Assembly (NCBI GenBank): GCA_026999335.1
Contig: JALTPW010000468.1
Span: 1-11,082, forward strand
Length of the DNA: 11,082 nucleotides
Reading direction: 5' to 3'
Source: Chromatiales bacterium
GTDB taxonomy: Bacteria; Pseudomonadota; Gammaproteobacteria; SZUA-152
Position 1 is the first letter of the stretch; each line of letters begins with the position of its first letter. Both the position numbers and the translations under genes were made by a program. Under the pieces are notes generated by a model. It worked only from the letters and a program-made list of their open reading frames with translations, did not search any database and was not told where the DNA came from. Shown here piece by piece: positions 1 through 5,421 of this stretch.

Positions 1-33
1 AAGGCTGGGGAGTCTGAGCCGGCGGCGGCCTGA
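1..33 (+). CDS. C-terminal tail of a gene entering from the left edge (possibly AI-2E/PerM-type permease)
   Basis: Only the last ten codons are visible, reading KAGESEPAAA and then TGA at 31-33. The same tail recurs at 293-325, where it is preceded in frame by IPLMILVKVVLTAWP. That hydrophobic stretch ending in a WP pair resembles the C-terminal end of AI-2E/PerM family permeases, and perM lies in the same general region as bcp in E. coli. The gene is convergent with bcp. The family call rests on about 25 residues, mostly read from the second copy, so it is an inference. Whether a full gene lies upstream cannot be seen here. Confidence 0.4.
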   Translation, partial: KAGESEPAAA

Positions 34-52
34 GGTGGATGTTTTTTTAGTT

Positions 53-177
53 GGAGCGGGCCATGCCCGCGATAGCCTTCTCTACCCGGCCTCGGATATG
101 TACAAAAAGGGTATCTTCGGCTGCTCTTAACCGCCGATATTGGCGTAGACCTCATCGCGGGCATGGCCCGCTCCTAC
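53..177. repeat. REP-like inverted pair (REPIN-type), copy 1
   Basis: The left arm at 53-73 (GGAGCGGGCCATGCCCGCGA then T) is the reverse complement of the right arm at 154-177, apart from three bases missing at its outer end. Each arm is itself a hairpin, GCGGGC-CAT-GCCCGC. About 80 bases separate the arms. Two REP-like palindromes in opposite orientation at this distance match the architecture known as REPIN in Pseudomonas and relatives, where REPs are dispersed by RAYT transposases. No RAYT gene is in the window. It lies between convergent genes but has no T-run after the hairpins, so a terminator role is not evident. Confidence 0.75.
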
Positions 178-190
178 CCCGTCAAGTGGT

Positions 191-249
191 TTACAGCGTT
201 TTCACTGCCGCCAACACTTTATGTCCCGGGACGCTTTGCTTTGCGCCAT
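191..249 (-). pseudogene. Decayed fragment of the bcp 3' end
   Basis: On the minus strand the last codons read VPGHKVLAAVKTL and then TAA at 191-193. The intact bcp ends VPGHVEEVLAAVKAL. Two codons are lost within the shared frame, and a further one-base insertion lies upstream near 233-236. The fragment breaks off around TTGCGCCAT (241-249), where the sequence switches to the duplicated permease-like tail. It has no start codon or ribosome binding site of its own and is a by-product of the duplication. Confidence 0.75.
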
Positions 250-325
250 CCCGCTGATGATCCTGGTGAAGGTCGTGCTGACCGCCTGGCCCAAGGCTGG
301 GGAGTCTGAGCCGGCGGCGGCCTGA
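250..325 (+). pseudogene. Duplicated 3' tail of the left-edge gene
   Basis: In frame, this reads PLMILVKVVLTAWPKAG followed by ESEPAAA and TGA at 323-325. From 293 onward it is identical to bases 1-33. It is preceded by the decayed bcp fragment on the other strand, so it has no native 5' part and cannot encode a complete protein. The hydrophobic segment suggests the last membrane-proximal part of a permease. The absence of drift in the visible 33 bases contrasts with the decayed bcp fragment beside it. Confidence 0.5.
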
Positions 326-344
326 GGTGGATGTTTTTTTAGTT

Positions 345-482
345 GTAGGAGCGGGCCATGCCCGCGATAGCTTTCTCTACCCGGCCTCGGATATGTACAA
401 AAAGGGTATCTTCGGCTGCTCTTACCGCCGGTTTGCCGCCGATATTGGCGTAGACCCCATCGCGGGCATGGCCCGCTCCTAC
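345..482. repeat. REP-like inverted pair (REPIN-type), copy 2
   Basis: The left arm at 345-368 and the right arm at 459-482 are perfect 24-base reverse complements, starting GTAGGAGCGGGC on the outside. Each arm folds alone into GCGGGC-CAT-GCCCGC, and the two arms could also pair with each other. The spacer is 90 bases and includes CCGCCGGTTTGCCGCCG (426-441), the direct repeat collapsed in copy 1. The element lies 13 bases beyond the bcp stop. Confidence 0.8.
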
Positions 483-495
483 CCCGTCAAGTGGT

Positions 496-963
496 TTACA
501 GCGCTTTCACTGCCGCCAGCACTTCCTCCACATGCCCCGGCACCTTTACCTTGCGCCATTCCTGGCGCAGCACGCCTTGTTCGTCGATGAGGAAGGTGCT
601 GCGCTCGATACCCATGACTTTCTTGCCGTACAGGTTCTTTTCCTTGATGACGTCGAATAGCCGGCACAGGGTTTCTTCCTTGTCCGACAGCAGGTCGAAG
701 GGAAATGCCTGCTTGGCCTTGAAATTCTCGTGGGCCTTGATGCCATCACGGGAGACGCCGAGGATGACCGCAGCGGCGGCTGTGAAGGCATCGAAATGGT
801 CGCGAAAGTCCTGGCCCTCTTGGGTGCAGCCGGGGGTGTTATCCCTGGGATAGAAATACAGTACGACCTTCTTGCCGACCAAGTCGGACAGTCTGATGGT
901 CTTGTCGCCCGTGGCGGGTAGGGTGAAAGCGGGGATTTTTTTGTTCAGTTCAACGCTGTTCAT
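496..963 (-). CDS. bcp: Thiol peroxidase Bcp/PrxQ (peroxiredoxin)
   Basis: A cytoplasmic peroxiredoxin that reduces hydrogen peroxide and organic hydroperoxides through a reactive cysteine. The product is 155 aa, close to the family's usual size. The peroxidatic site is DNTPGCTQE with Cys46, followed by FRDHF; the conserved Arg121 lies in GIERSTFLID, and KVPGHVEEVL closes the fold. The start at 963 is chosen because a GGAG lies 8-11 bases upstream and MNSVELNKKIPAF is the normal beginning; a longer frame from 1026 would overlap gcvR. It starts 14 bases after the gcvR stop, with its ribosome site beside that stop, so the two are probably co-transcribed. The resolving cysteine five residues after Cys46, as in E. 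coli Bcp, is replaced by Gln51. The only other cysteine is Cys100 in ETLCRLFDV, which could act as resolving partner (inference). The 3' end is part of the left-edge duplication. Confidence 0.95.
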   Translation of the reverse strand: MNSVELNKKIPAFTLPATGDKTIRLSDLVGKKVVLYFYPRDNTPGCTQEGQDFRDHFDAFTAAAAVILGVSRDGIKAHENFKAKQAFPFDLLSDKEETLCRLFDVIKEKNLYGKKVMGIERSTFLIDEQGVLRQEWRKVKVPGHVEEVLAAVKAL

Positions 964-977
964 GGTTTTGTTCTCCG

Positions 978-1508
978 TCAGGGTTTGCTGGGTTCCAGGG
1001 TGGCGTCCATGTTTTGCGCCTCGCAAAAATCGAGAAATTCATCGCGCAGGGTGGCGACGTGTATGCTGGCCGGGACGTTGGCGGTGAGGCTGAGGGCGAA
1101 CATCGGCGTGCCGGTGTGGGCGGCGGCGTAGCGGATGGTGTTCAGCTCCTGGATGTTGATGTTGCGGCTGGCGAAAAAACTGGACAGCCGGTAGACAATG
1201 CCCGGTTGATCGAGGGTGATGACCTCCACCGTATAGGGCATCAGGTCGGTGGCCGGGCTGTTGTCGGTGGTGCGTTTGTTGATGATGGTGAGGTCTAGGC
1301 GTTTACCCAGTCCCGGCAGGGTGTCTTCCAGCTTGGCCAGTTCGTTCCATTTGCCACCGGCCATGAGAATGACGGCAAATTCGCCGCCGAGCACGGTCAT
1401 GCGGCTGTCGATGATGTTGCAGCCGCTGTCCAGCACGGCCTCGGAGAGCTGGCCGACGATGCCGGGACGGTCTTCGCCGAGGGCGGTGATGACAAGATAG
1501 TTTTCCAT
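978..1508 (-). CDS. gcvR: Glycine cleavage system regulator GcvR (double ACT domain)
   Basis: A 176-residue protein with two ACT domains: residues about 4-75, with the ligand loop EDRPGIVGQLSEAV, and about 92-165, with LDQPGIVYRLSSFF. This is the GcvR arrangement. In E. coli GcvR binds GcvA and keeps the glycine cleavage operon gcvTHP repressed unless glycine is present. No DNA-binding domain is visible, in line with action through a partner protein. The start ATG at 1506-1508 gives the standard MENYLVITALGEDRPG beginning; the ribosome site is weak (AGAG about ten bases upstream). It is first in a gcvR-bcp operon and divergent from dapA, as in E. coli. No gcv genes are in the window, so the target is inferred from the family. 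Confidence 0.92.
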   Translation of the reverse strand: MENYLVITALGEDRPGIVGQLSEAVLDSGCNIIDSRMTVLGGEFAVILMAGGKWNELAKLEDTLPGLGKRLDLTIINKRTTDNSPATDLMPYTVEVITLDQPGIVYRLSSFFASRNINIQELNTIRYAAAHTGTPMFALSLTANVPASIHVATLRDEFLDFCEAQNMDATLEPSKP

Positions 1509-1537
1509 GGTGGGTCTCTACGGTGACGAATGCGCGG

Positions 1538-1546
1538 ATTCTAGCA
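1538..1546 (-). promoter_or_regulatory. Candidate extended -10 promoter for gcvR-bcp
   Basis: On the minus strand the sequence reads TGCTAGAAT, that is TG-n-TAGAAT, five of six matches to TATAAT plus the extended TG. Transcription would begin near 1531 and leave a leader of about 22 bases before the gcvR ATG. No good -35 is seen at the right distance, which is tolerable for an extended -10 promoter. Prediction by eye only. Confidence 0.45.
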
Positions 1547-1624
1547 TTATCGTCCGCCAACTGGCTCCTGCGTCGGCCGTTCATCGCGAGCCCTGCTTGT
1601 CATCGGTCAGTGCCCTCAGTACCA

Positions 1625-1653
1625 TTGACACCCTTTTGATTTCCGGGTGCAAA
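1625..1653 (+). promoter_or_regulatory. Weak candidate sigma-70 promoter for dapA
   Basis: A perfect TTGACA at 1625-1630 is followed after 17 bases by TGCAAA (1648-1653), only a half match to TATAAT. A start near 1660 would leave a leader of about 18 bases, just enough to include the GGAG at 1667-1670 before the dapA ATG. The -35 is convincing, the -10 is not. Confidence 0.3.
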
Positions 1654-1677
1654 AAACGCCCACGACGGAGAAATTCC

Positions 1678-2556
1678 ATGTTTCACGGCAGTATGGTCGC
1701 CCTTGTCACCCCCATGCGTTCCGATGGCGCGGTGGACAACGAGGCGCTGGACGCACTGGTCGAACTCCACGTGGAGAATGGCACCGATGCCATTATCGCC
1801 ATGGGCACCACCGGGGAGTCCTCCACGTTCGATGAAAAAGAGCATTGCGACGTGGTGCGTCATGTGGTGGAACGTGCCGCCGGGCGTATTCCGGTGATTG
1901 CCGGCACGGGCTCTAATTCCACCCGCGAGGCCATCGATCTGACCCGTTGTGCCCTGCATGCCGGTGCCGATGCCTGCCTGCTGGTGACACCGTATTACAA
2001 CAAGCCCACCCAGGAAGGCCTGTACCGGCACTTCCGCGCCGTGGCCGAGGCGGTGTCGATTCCGCAGATTCTCTACAACGTGCCAGGCCGTACCGCCGTG
2101 GACATGTTGCCCGAGACGGTCGAGCGCCTGGCCGACATTCCCAATATCGTCGGCATCAAGGAAGCGACCGGTGATCTGGCGCGCGGGCAAGAGATCATGC
2201 AGCGTTGCGGTGAGCGGCTCACGGTATACAGTGGTGATGACGCCACCGCCATGGCGCTGATCCTGGCCGGCGCCAGGGGTAATATCTCCGTCACTGCCAA
2301 TGTCGCCCCACGCGACATGCACGCCATGTGCGCTGCCGCCCTGAGGGGTGATCGTGCCGAGGCCGAACGGATCAATCAGCGTCTCATGCCGCTGAACCAG
2401 ACGCTGTTTTTGGAGGCCAATCCCATTCCCGTCAAGTGGGCCCTGTGCGAAATGGGCTTGATTGCCGACGGCATTCGTCTGCCGCTGACCCCCCTGTCCG
2501 AATCCTGCCGTGGCCCGCTGCGTGAAGCCATGCAGCAGGCGGGCGTCATTTCTTAA
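1678..2556 (+). CDS. dapA: 4-hydroxy-tetrahydrodipicolinate synthase DapA
   Basis: Condenses pyruvate with aspartate semialdehyde, the first committed step to diaminopimelate and lysine, in the cytoplasm. The 292-residue product equals the E. coli length. Catalytic residues fall at the E. coli numbers: Schiff-base Lys161 in GIKEATGD, Tyr133 in LYNVPGRT, Thr44-Thr45 in GTTGESST, Tyr107 in PYYNKP and Arg138. The ATG at 1678 is preceded by GGAG eight bases upstream and gives the canonical MFHGSMVALVTPM; the same frame stays open back to 1507 but upstream sequence is unrelated to the family and overlaps the gcvR promoter region. It leads a close-packed run dapA-bamC-MBL-purC, with bamC starting 14 bases after its stop. 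No frame damage or composition shift is seen. Confidence 0.97.
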   Translation: MFHGSMVALVTPMRSDGAVDNEALDALVELHVENGTDAIIAMGTTGESSTFDEKEHCDVVRHVVERAAGRIPVIAGTGSNSTREAIDLTRCALHAGADACLLVTPYYNKPTQEGLYRHFRAVAEAVSIPQILYNVPGRTAVDMLPETVERLADIPNIVGIKEATGDLARGQEIMQRCGERLTVYSGDDATAMALILAGARGNISVTANVAPRDMHAMCAAALRGDRAEAERINQRLMPLNQTLFLEANPIPVKWALCEMGLIADGIRLPLTPLSESCRGPLREAMQQAGVIS

Positions 2557-2570
2557 AGCCGGAAAATCCT

Positions 2571-3608
2571 ATGCAGGTAACCCCTTTTTCTCGCGCGGCC
2601 AAAACCCCTCTGCGTGTCTTGTTCATGTTGTGTGTTCTGTTTTTGTTGAGCGCGTGCGGCTGGTTGTCCAACAAGCCAGCGACGACCGGGGTCAACGAAT
2701 TGCCGCCGTTGGAAGTGCCACCGGATCTGGTCAAGCCGCAGGGCAGGGCGCCGCTGCGGGTGCCGGAAGTGACGCCGGCAAAGACCGCTACGGATTGTGT
2801 GACCCACGCGCCTGAGCTGGCGCGTATCGCCCAGCGTGTCTTACCGCCACAGAAGGACGTGCGTATCGTGCGCGATGGCCGTCACCGCTGGCTGATGGTG
2901 GAGGTGGAGCCGGAACAGTTGTGGCCGCTGGCGCGCAGATTTCTCAGCCAGCATGGCTATCGCATCGCCGTGGATCAGCCGGGCATCGCCCTGATTGAAA
3001 CGGATTGGAAGCCGCTCGAGACGGGCACGGATGGCAAACCGGCCCTGGCTGAGCGCCTGCGCCTGCGTATCGAACCGGGCCAGGTGCCCGGTAGCACCGA
3101 GGTCTACATAAGTGAAGCCCTGCGTGAACGCACAACCGATGGTGGGTGGGAATTGCGCAGCCCGGACGAGGAGCGTGCCGCCGAAATGCTTTATCGGTTG
3201 GCCCGTTATCTGGGCAACGAGGACGTGGGTCAGGCGATGCCACTGAAAGCACTGGACAGCGAGATTGACCGGGACGGGGACGGTAATATCCGCCTGCGCA
3301 TTGACGCTCCCTGGGAGGCGGTGTGGCGGCGCGCCGGTATTGCCCTCGACAACCTCGGTTACATTATTGAAGACCGTGATCGCGCCAACCGGGTTTATGC
3401 AATCTATACCGAGCTTGCCTCCGGCAAAACGGAAGAAGAAGTCAAATATGGCAAGCCGGAAAGCGCCACGGTGCGTCTGGCCTATACCCTGAAGATAACC
3501 GAGGCGGATCAGGCCACCCTGATCAGGGTGCTCGATTCTGCGGGCAATCCGGACAATTCCGGCCCGGCAAGGCATCTGCTGACCCAGATCCAGAGCCAGT
3601 TACGCTGA
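2571..3608 (+). CDS. bamC: Outer-membrane assembly lipoprotein BamC
   Basis: Accessory lipoprotein of the BAM complex, which inserts beta-barrel proteins into the outer membrane. The 345-residue precursor has a positively charged start, a hydrophobic segment (residues about 14-27) and the lipobox LLSACG, with Cys29 as the lipidated residue; glycine at +2 favours outer-membrane sorting. The mature N-terminus is a proline-rich extended stretch containing LPPLEVPPDL, corresponding to the BamD-binding tail. It is followed by two helix-grip-like domains, roughly residues 95-205 and 230-345. GGAAAA sits about eight bases upstream of the ATG. Position between dapA and purC is the E. coli nlpB/bamC position. 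Sequence identity in the globular part is hard to judge by eye; lipobox, domain plan and context carry the call. Confidence 0.9.
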   Translation: MQVTPFSRAAKTPLRVLFMLCVLFLLSACGWLSNKPATTGVNELPPLEVPPDLVKPQGRAPLRVPEVTPAKTATDCVTHAPELARIAQRVLPPQKDVRIVRDGRHRWLMVEVEPEQLWPLARRFLSQHGYRIAVDQPGIALIETDWKPLETGTDGKPALAERLRLRIEPGQVPGSTEVYISEALRERTTDGGWELRSPDEERAAEMLYRLARYLGNEDVGQAMPLKALDSEIDRDGDGNIRLRIDAPWEAVWRRAGIALDNLGYIIEDRDRANRVYAIYTELASGKTEEEVKYGKPESATVRLAYTLKITEADQATLIRVLDSAGNPDNSGPARHLLTQIQSQLR

Positions 3609-3625
3609 TTTAACGGCCTTCGTCC

Positions 3626-4384
3626 GTGCGATTTGCCTCTCTTGGCAGCGGTAGCCGTGGCAATGCGACGTTGGTGGAACACGCCGGCACCTGCATATTG
3701 CTGGACTGCGGGTTTTCCGTGCGCGAGACCGAGCGGCGCCTGGCCCGGCTGGGCAGATCCGGCGATGAGTTGAGCGCCATCGTGGTGACCCACGAACACG
3801 GCGATCACATCAATGGGGTGGGCGCACTGGCGCGCAAATACGGGCTGGCGGTGTGGGCCACGGCCGGCACCCTGGCGCTGGACAGGCTGGGAAAGGTGGC
3901 CGAGGTGCATCGTTTCAACAGCCATCAGGCGTTTGCCCTCGGTGATTTGCAGGTGCAGCCCTTTCCGGTGCCGCACGATGCCCGCGAGCCGTGCCAGTTC
4001 GCCTTCAGCGATGGCGAGCGGCGGCTGGGCATTCTTACGGATGTGGGTTGCGCCACTGCACACATTGCCGAACAGCTCAGCGGTTGCGATGCCCTGATGC
4101 TGGAGTGTAATCACGACAAGATACTGCTGGACAACGGCAATTATCCAGCCTCGCTGAAACGCCGGGTCGCAGGTGCTCAGGGACATTTGAGCAATGCGCA
4201 GGCGGAAGCCCTGCTGCGCAGACTGGAGACGGGCCGGTTGAAACAGGTGGTGGCCGCGCATTTGAGCGAAAAGCACAATACGCCCGCGCTGGCCCGCGCC
4301 GCGCTGGCTGCCGCGTTGGGCTGTGCAAGCGACTGGGTGGCCGTCGCCGATCAGGATGCAGGCCTGGATTGGCGCGAGGTTTGA
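3626..4384 (+). CDS. MBL-fold metallo-hydrolase, YycJ/WalJ-like
   Basis: A 252-residue cytoplasmic metallo-beta-lactamase-fold protein with no signal peptide. It opens with RFASLGSGSRGNATLVE, typical of the YycJ/WalJ subgroup. The metal site HEHGDH lies at residues 56-61; later candidate ligands are the His of PVPHDARE, the Asp of LTDVGCAT and the His of AHLSEKHNTP. Gram-positive YycJ members have been described as DNA exonucleases; the role of the proteobacterial proteins is not settled, so substrate is not claimed. The start is GTG at 3626, needed to give the family N-terminus. No clear ribosome site is seen, and it begins only 17 bases after bamC, so translational coupling is plausible. 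The gene sits between bamC and purC, so co-expression with cell-envelope and purine genes is likely, but no functional link can be read from the sequence. Confidence 0.88.
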   Translation: MRFASLGSGSRGNATLVEHAGTCILLDCGFSVRETERRLARLGRSGDELSAIVVTHEHGDHINGVGALARKYGLAVWATAGTLALDRLGKVAEVHRFNSHQAFALGDLQVQPFPVPHDAREPCQFAFSDGERRLGILTDVGCATAHIAEQLSGCDALMLECNHDKILLDNGNYPASLKRRVAGAQGHLSNAQAEALLRRLETGRLKQVVAAHLSEKHNTPALARAALAAALGCASDWVAVADQDAGLDWREV

Positions 4385-4413
4385 ATCCTGGGGGACTCTC
4401 TACGGCGCAACGG

Positions 4414-4438
4414 ACAATGGCTGAAGCCGCTCCTGCAG
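4414..4438 (-). repeat. Single REP-like half-element
   Basis: On the minus strand, GCAGGAGCGGCTTCAGCC (within 4414-4438) resembles the outer part and palindromic core of REP elements of the GTAGGAGCGGC type, and shares AGGAGCGG with the arms at 345-482. It is unpaired, with no inverted partner nearby. It lies in the 98-base gap before purC, which otherwise holds an AT-rich stretch (4441-4470) from which a promoter could arise, but no convincing -35/-10 pair was found. Confidence 0.4.
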
Positions 4439-4482
4439 GTGATTTTTTAGTAAAAATTTCAAAGTAAATACGAGAAGCAAGC

Positions 4483-5196
4483 ATGGAAAAACGCGGAGAA
4501 CTCTACGCCGGCAAGGCAAAATCCGTCTATCTCACCGATGACCCGGATCACCTGATCCTGCACTATCGCAATGATACCTCCGCCTTCGACGGGGAAAAGA
4601 TCGAGCAGCTCGAGCGTAAGGGTGAGATCAACAACAAGTTCAGCGCTTTTATTATGCAGAAGCTGGAAGAGGCGGGTGTGCCGACCCATCACGCAGGCGT
4701 GATCTCGGCGGAAGAATCGCGGGTGAAAAAGCTGGATATGTTTCCCATCGAGTGTGTGGTGCGCAACATCGCCGCCGGCAGTATCTGCAAGCGTCTGGGC
4801 GTGGAAGAGGGTATCAATCTCAATCCCCCCACCTTTGAATTCTTTCTCAAGAATGACGAACTGCACGATCCGATGATCAACGAATTCCACATCCGTTCCT
4901 TCGGCTGGGCCGATGGCGAGGCGGTGGAGAAAATGAAGGAACTGACTTTTAAGGTCAACGACACCCTCACCCAATTGTTTGCCGATGTCGGCCTGTTGCT
5001 GGTGGATTACAAACTGGAGTTCGGTCGCTACAAGGGCGAGATCCTGCTCGGCGATGAATTCACCCCCGACGGCTGCCGTCTGTGGGACGCGGAAACCCGT
5101 AAAAAACTGGACAAGGATCGTTTCCGCCAGGGACTGGGCGGTGTGGTCGAGGCCTACGAGGAAGTGGCCCGGCGTTTGGGCGTGGATCTTTCCTGA
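4483..5196 (+). CDS. purC: SAICAR synthase PurC
   Basis: Phosphoribosylaminoimidazole-succinocarboxamide synthase, which joins aspartate to CAIR using ATP in de novo purine synthesis (cytoplasmic). At 237 residues it has the E. coli length. Visible signatures: the nucleotide-binding start LYAGKAKSVY, YRNDTSAFDGEK, the segment FPIECVVRNIAAGS with the family SAICAR signature, LLLVDYKLEFG and LGDEFTPDGCRLWD. The ATG at 4483 follows GAGAAG by about five bases. It is the fourth gene of the dapA run, after a 98-base gap, so it may have its own promoter as well as read-through. No E. coli-type PurR box (ACGCAAACGTTTTCGT) was seen upstream. A terminator-like hairpin follows 22 bases after the stop. 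Confidence 0.96.
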   Translation: MEKRGELYAGKAKSVYLTDDPDHLILHYRNDTSAFDGEKIEQLERKGEINNKFSAFIMQKLEEAGVPTHHAGVISAEESRVKKLDMFPIECVVRNIAAGSICKRLGVEEGINLNPPTFEFFLKNDELHDPMINEFHIRSFGWADGEAVEKMKELTFKVNDTLTQLFADVGLLLVDYKLEFGRYKGEILLGDEFTPDGCRLWDAETRKKLDKDRFRQGLGGVVEAYEEVARRLGVDLS

Positions 5197-5218
5197 TCGT
5201 CACCTGAACCGAGATGGA

Positions 5219-5248
5219 GGAAGGCGCCATGTCCTTCCCCGTTTTTTT
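5219..5248 (+). terminator. Probable intrinsic terminator after purC
   Basis: GGAAGG (5219-5224), an eight-base loop and CCTTCC (5233-5238) form a six-pair stem. After CCG comes a run of seven T, then G and six more T. It lies shortly after the purC stop and would close the dapA-purC transcript before the chemoreceptor. The stem is short and the T-run is offset by three bases, so efficiency is uncertain. Confidence 0.55.
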
Positions 5249-5296
5249 GTTTTTTCTCGTTCTTTCTCATTTTTCTTTTTTTCTTACTTCTTTCCC
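5233..5296 (+). other. 64-base polypyrimidine tract
   Basis: Fifty-nine of 64 bases are C or T; purines occur only at 5241, 5249, 5259, 5269 and 5286. Runs of five to seven T recur. This contrasts sharply with the GC-rich neighbourhood. The left end doubles as the T-run of the purC terminator. The right end stops about 55 bases before the sigma-28 -35 element. No coding sense is seen: the reading frame through it gives a Phe/Ser/Leu-rich string with no ribosome site. Confidence 0.7.
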
Positions 5297-5350
5297 GTCG
5301 CATCGCTCTGCACGGCCACTAACAGTCTCCTTTCCTTACAGCTTTCCCTC

Positions 5351-5377
5351 TAAAGTTCCTGCCGGGTCTGCCGATGT
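5351..5377 (+). promoter_or_regulatory. Sigma-28 (FliA) promoter for the chemoreceptor gene
   Basis: TAAAGTTC (5351-5358), exactly 11 bases, then GCCGATGT (5370-5377). The FliA consensus is TAAAGTTT-N11-GCCGATAA, so 13 of 16 positions match with ideal spacing. Transcription should start near 5385. This places the following chemoreceptor in the late flagellar/chemotaxis regulon, independent of purC. Confidence 0.88.
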
Positions 5378-5421
5378 CCGTGGCGAATACTCCATGGACT
5401 TTTGCCAGAATGGAACTCGCC

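Larger units (their letters stand above)
1..249. repeat. Tandem duplication, first copy (left part outside window)
   Basis: Bases 1-53 are identical to 293-345. The similarity then continues with small gaps through the REP-like pair to the TTGCGCCAT at 241-249, which matches 551-559. Relative to the second copy, this copy lacks three bases (TAG) next to the left palindrome arm. It also has one A at 130 where the second copy has eleven bases between two CCGCCG repeats, which looks like a slippage deletion. The intergenic part is almost unchanged, while the bcp-derived end (191-249) carries many substitutions and indels. The true left boundary is outside the window. Confidence 0.85.
250..559. 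repeat. Tandem duplication, second copy
   Basis: This is the second unit of the left-edge duplication. It begins just after the TTGCGCCAT at 241-249 and ends at the same nine bases at 551-559, inside the intact bcp. The shared short sequence at the junction suggests a duplication formed at microhomology. The unit contains the copied permease-like tail, the REP-like pair at 345-482 and the last codons of the functional bcp. Confidence 0.75.

Noticed and set aside
345..482. Intrinsic terminator between the convergent genes
   Set aside because: The hairpins are strong but neither strand has a T-run directly after a stem. The T-run at 333-340 lies before the palindrome on the plus strand.
1..559. 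CRISPR-like array, because of repeated palindromic units at the left edge
   Set aside because: There are only two units of about 300 bp with gene tails in them and no short regularly spaced direct repeats or distinct spacers. REP elements in a tandem duplication explain it.
327..590. Plus-strand open frame across the REP pair and the bcp 3' end
   Set aside because: Its content is palindrome sequence and the reverse strand of bcp; an equivalent short frame exists at 51-257 in the first duplicate copy, which only reflects the repeat.
978..1026. Upstream start for bcp at 1026
   Set aside because: The extra 21 residues are read from the gcvR 3' end in another frame and do not resemble peroxiredoxins; the internal ATG at 963 has a ribosome site and the normal N-terminus.
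1600..2322. Long minus-strand open frame opposite dapA (240 codons)
   Set aside because: It is a His/Gly-rich shadow of the high-GC dapA coding strand. The same applies to the long antisense frames opposite bamC, the MBL gene, the chemoreceptor and purL.
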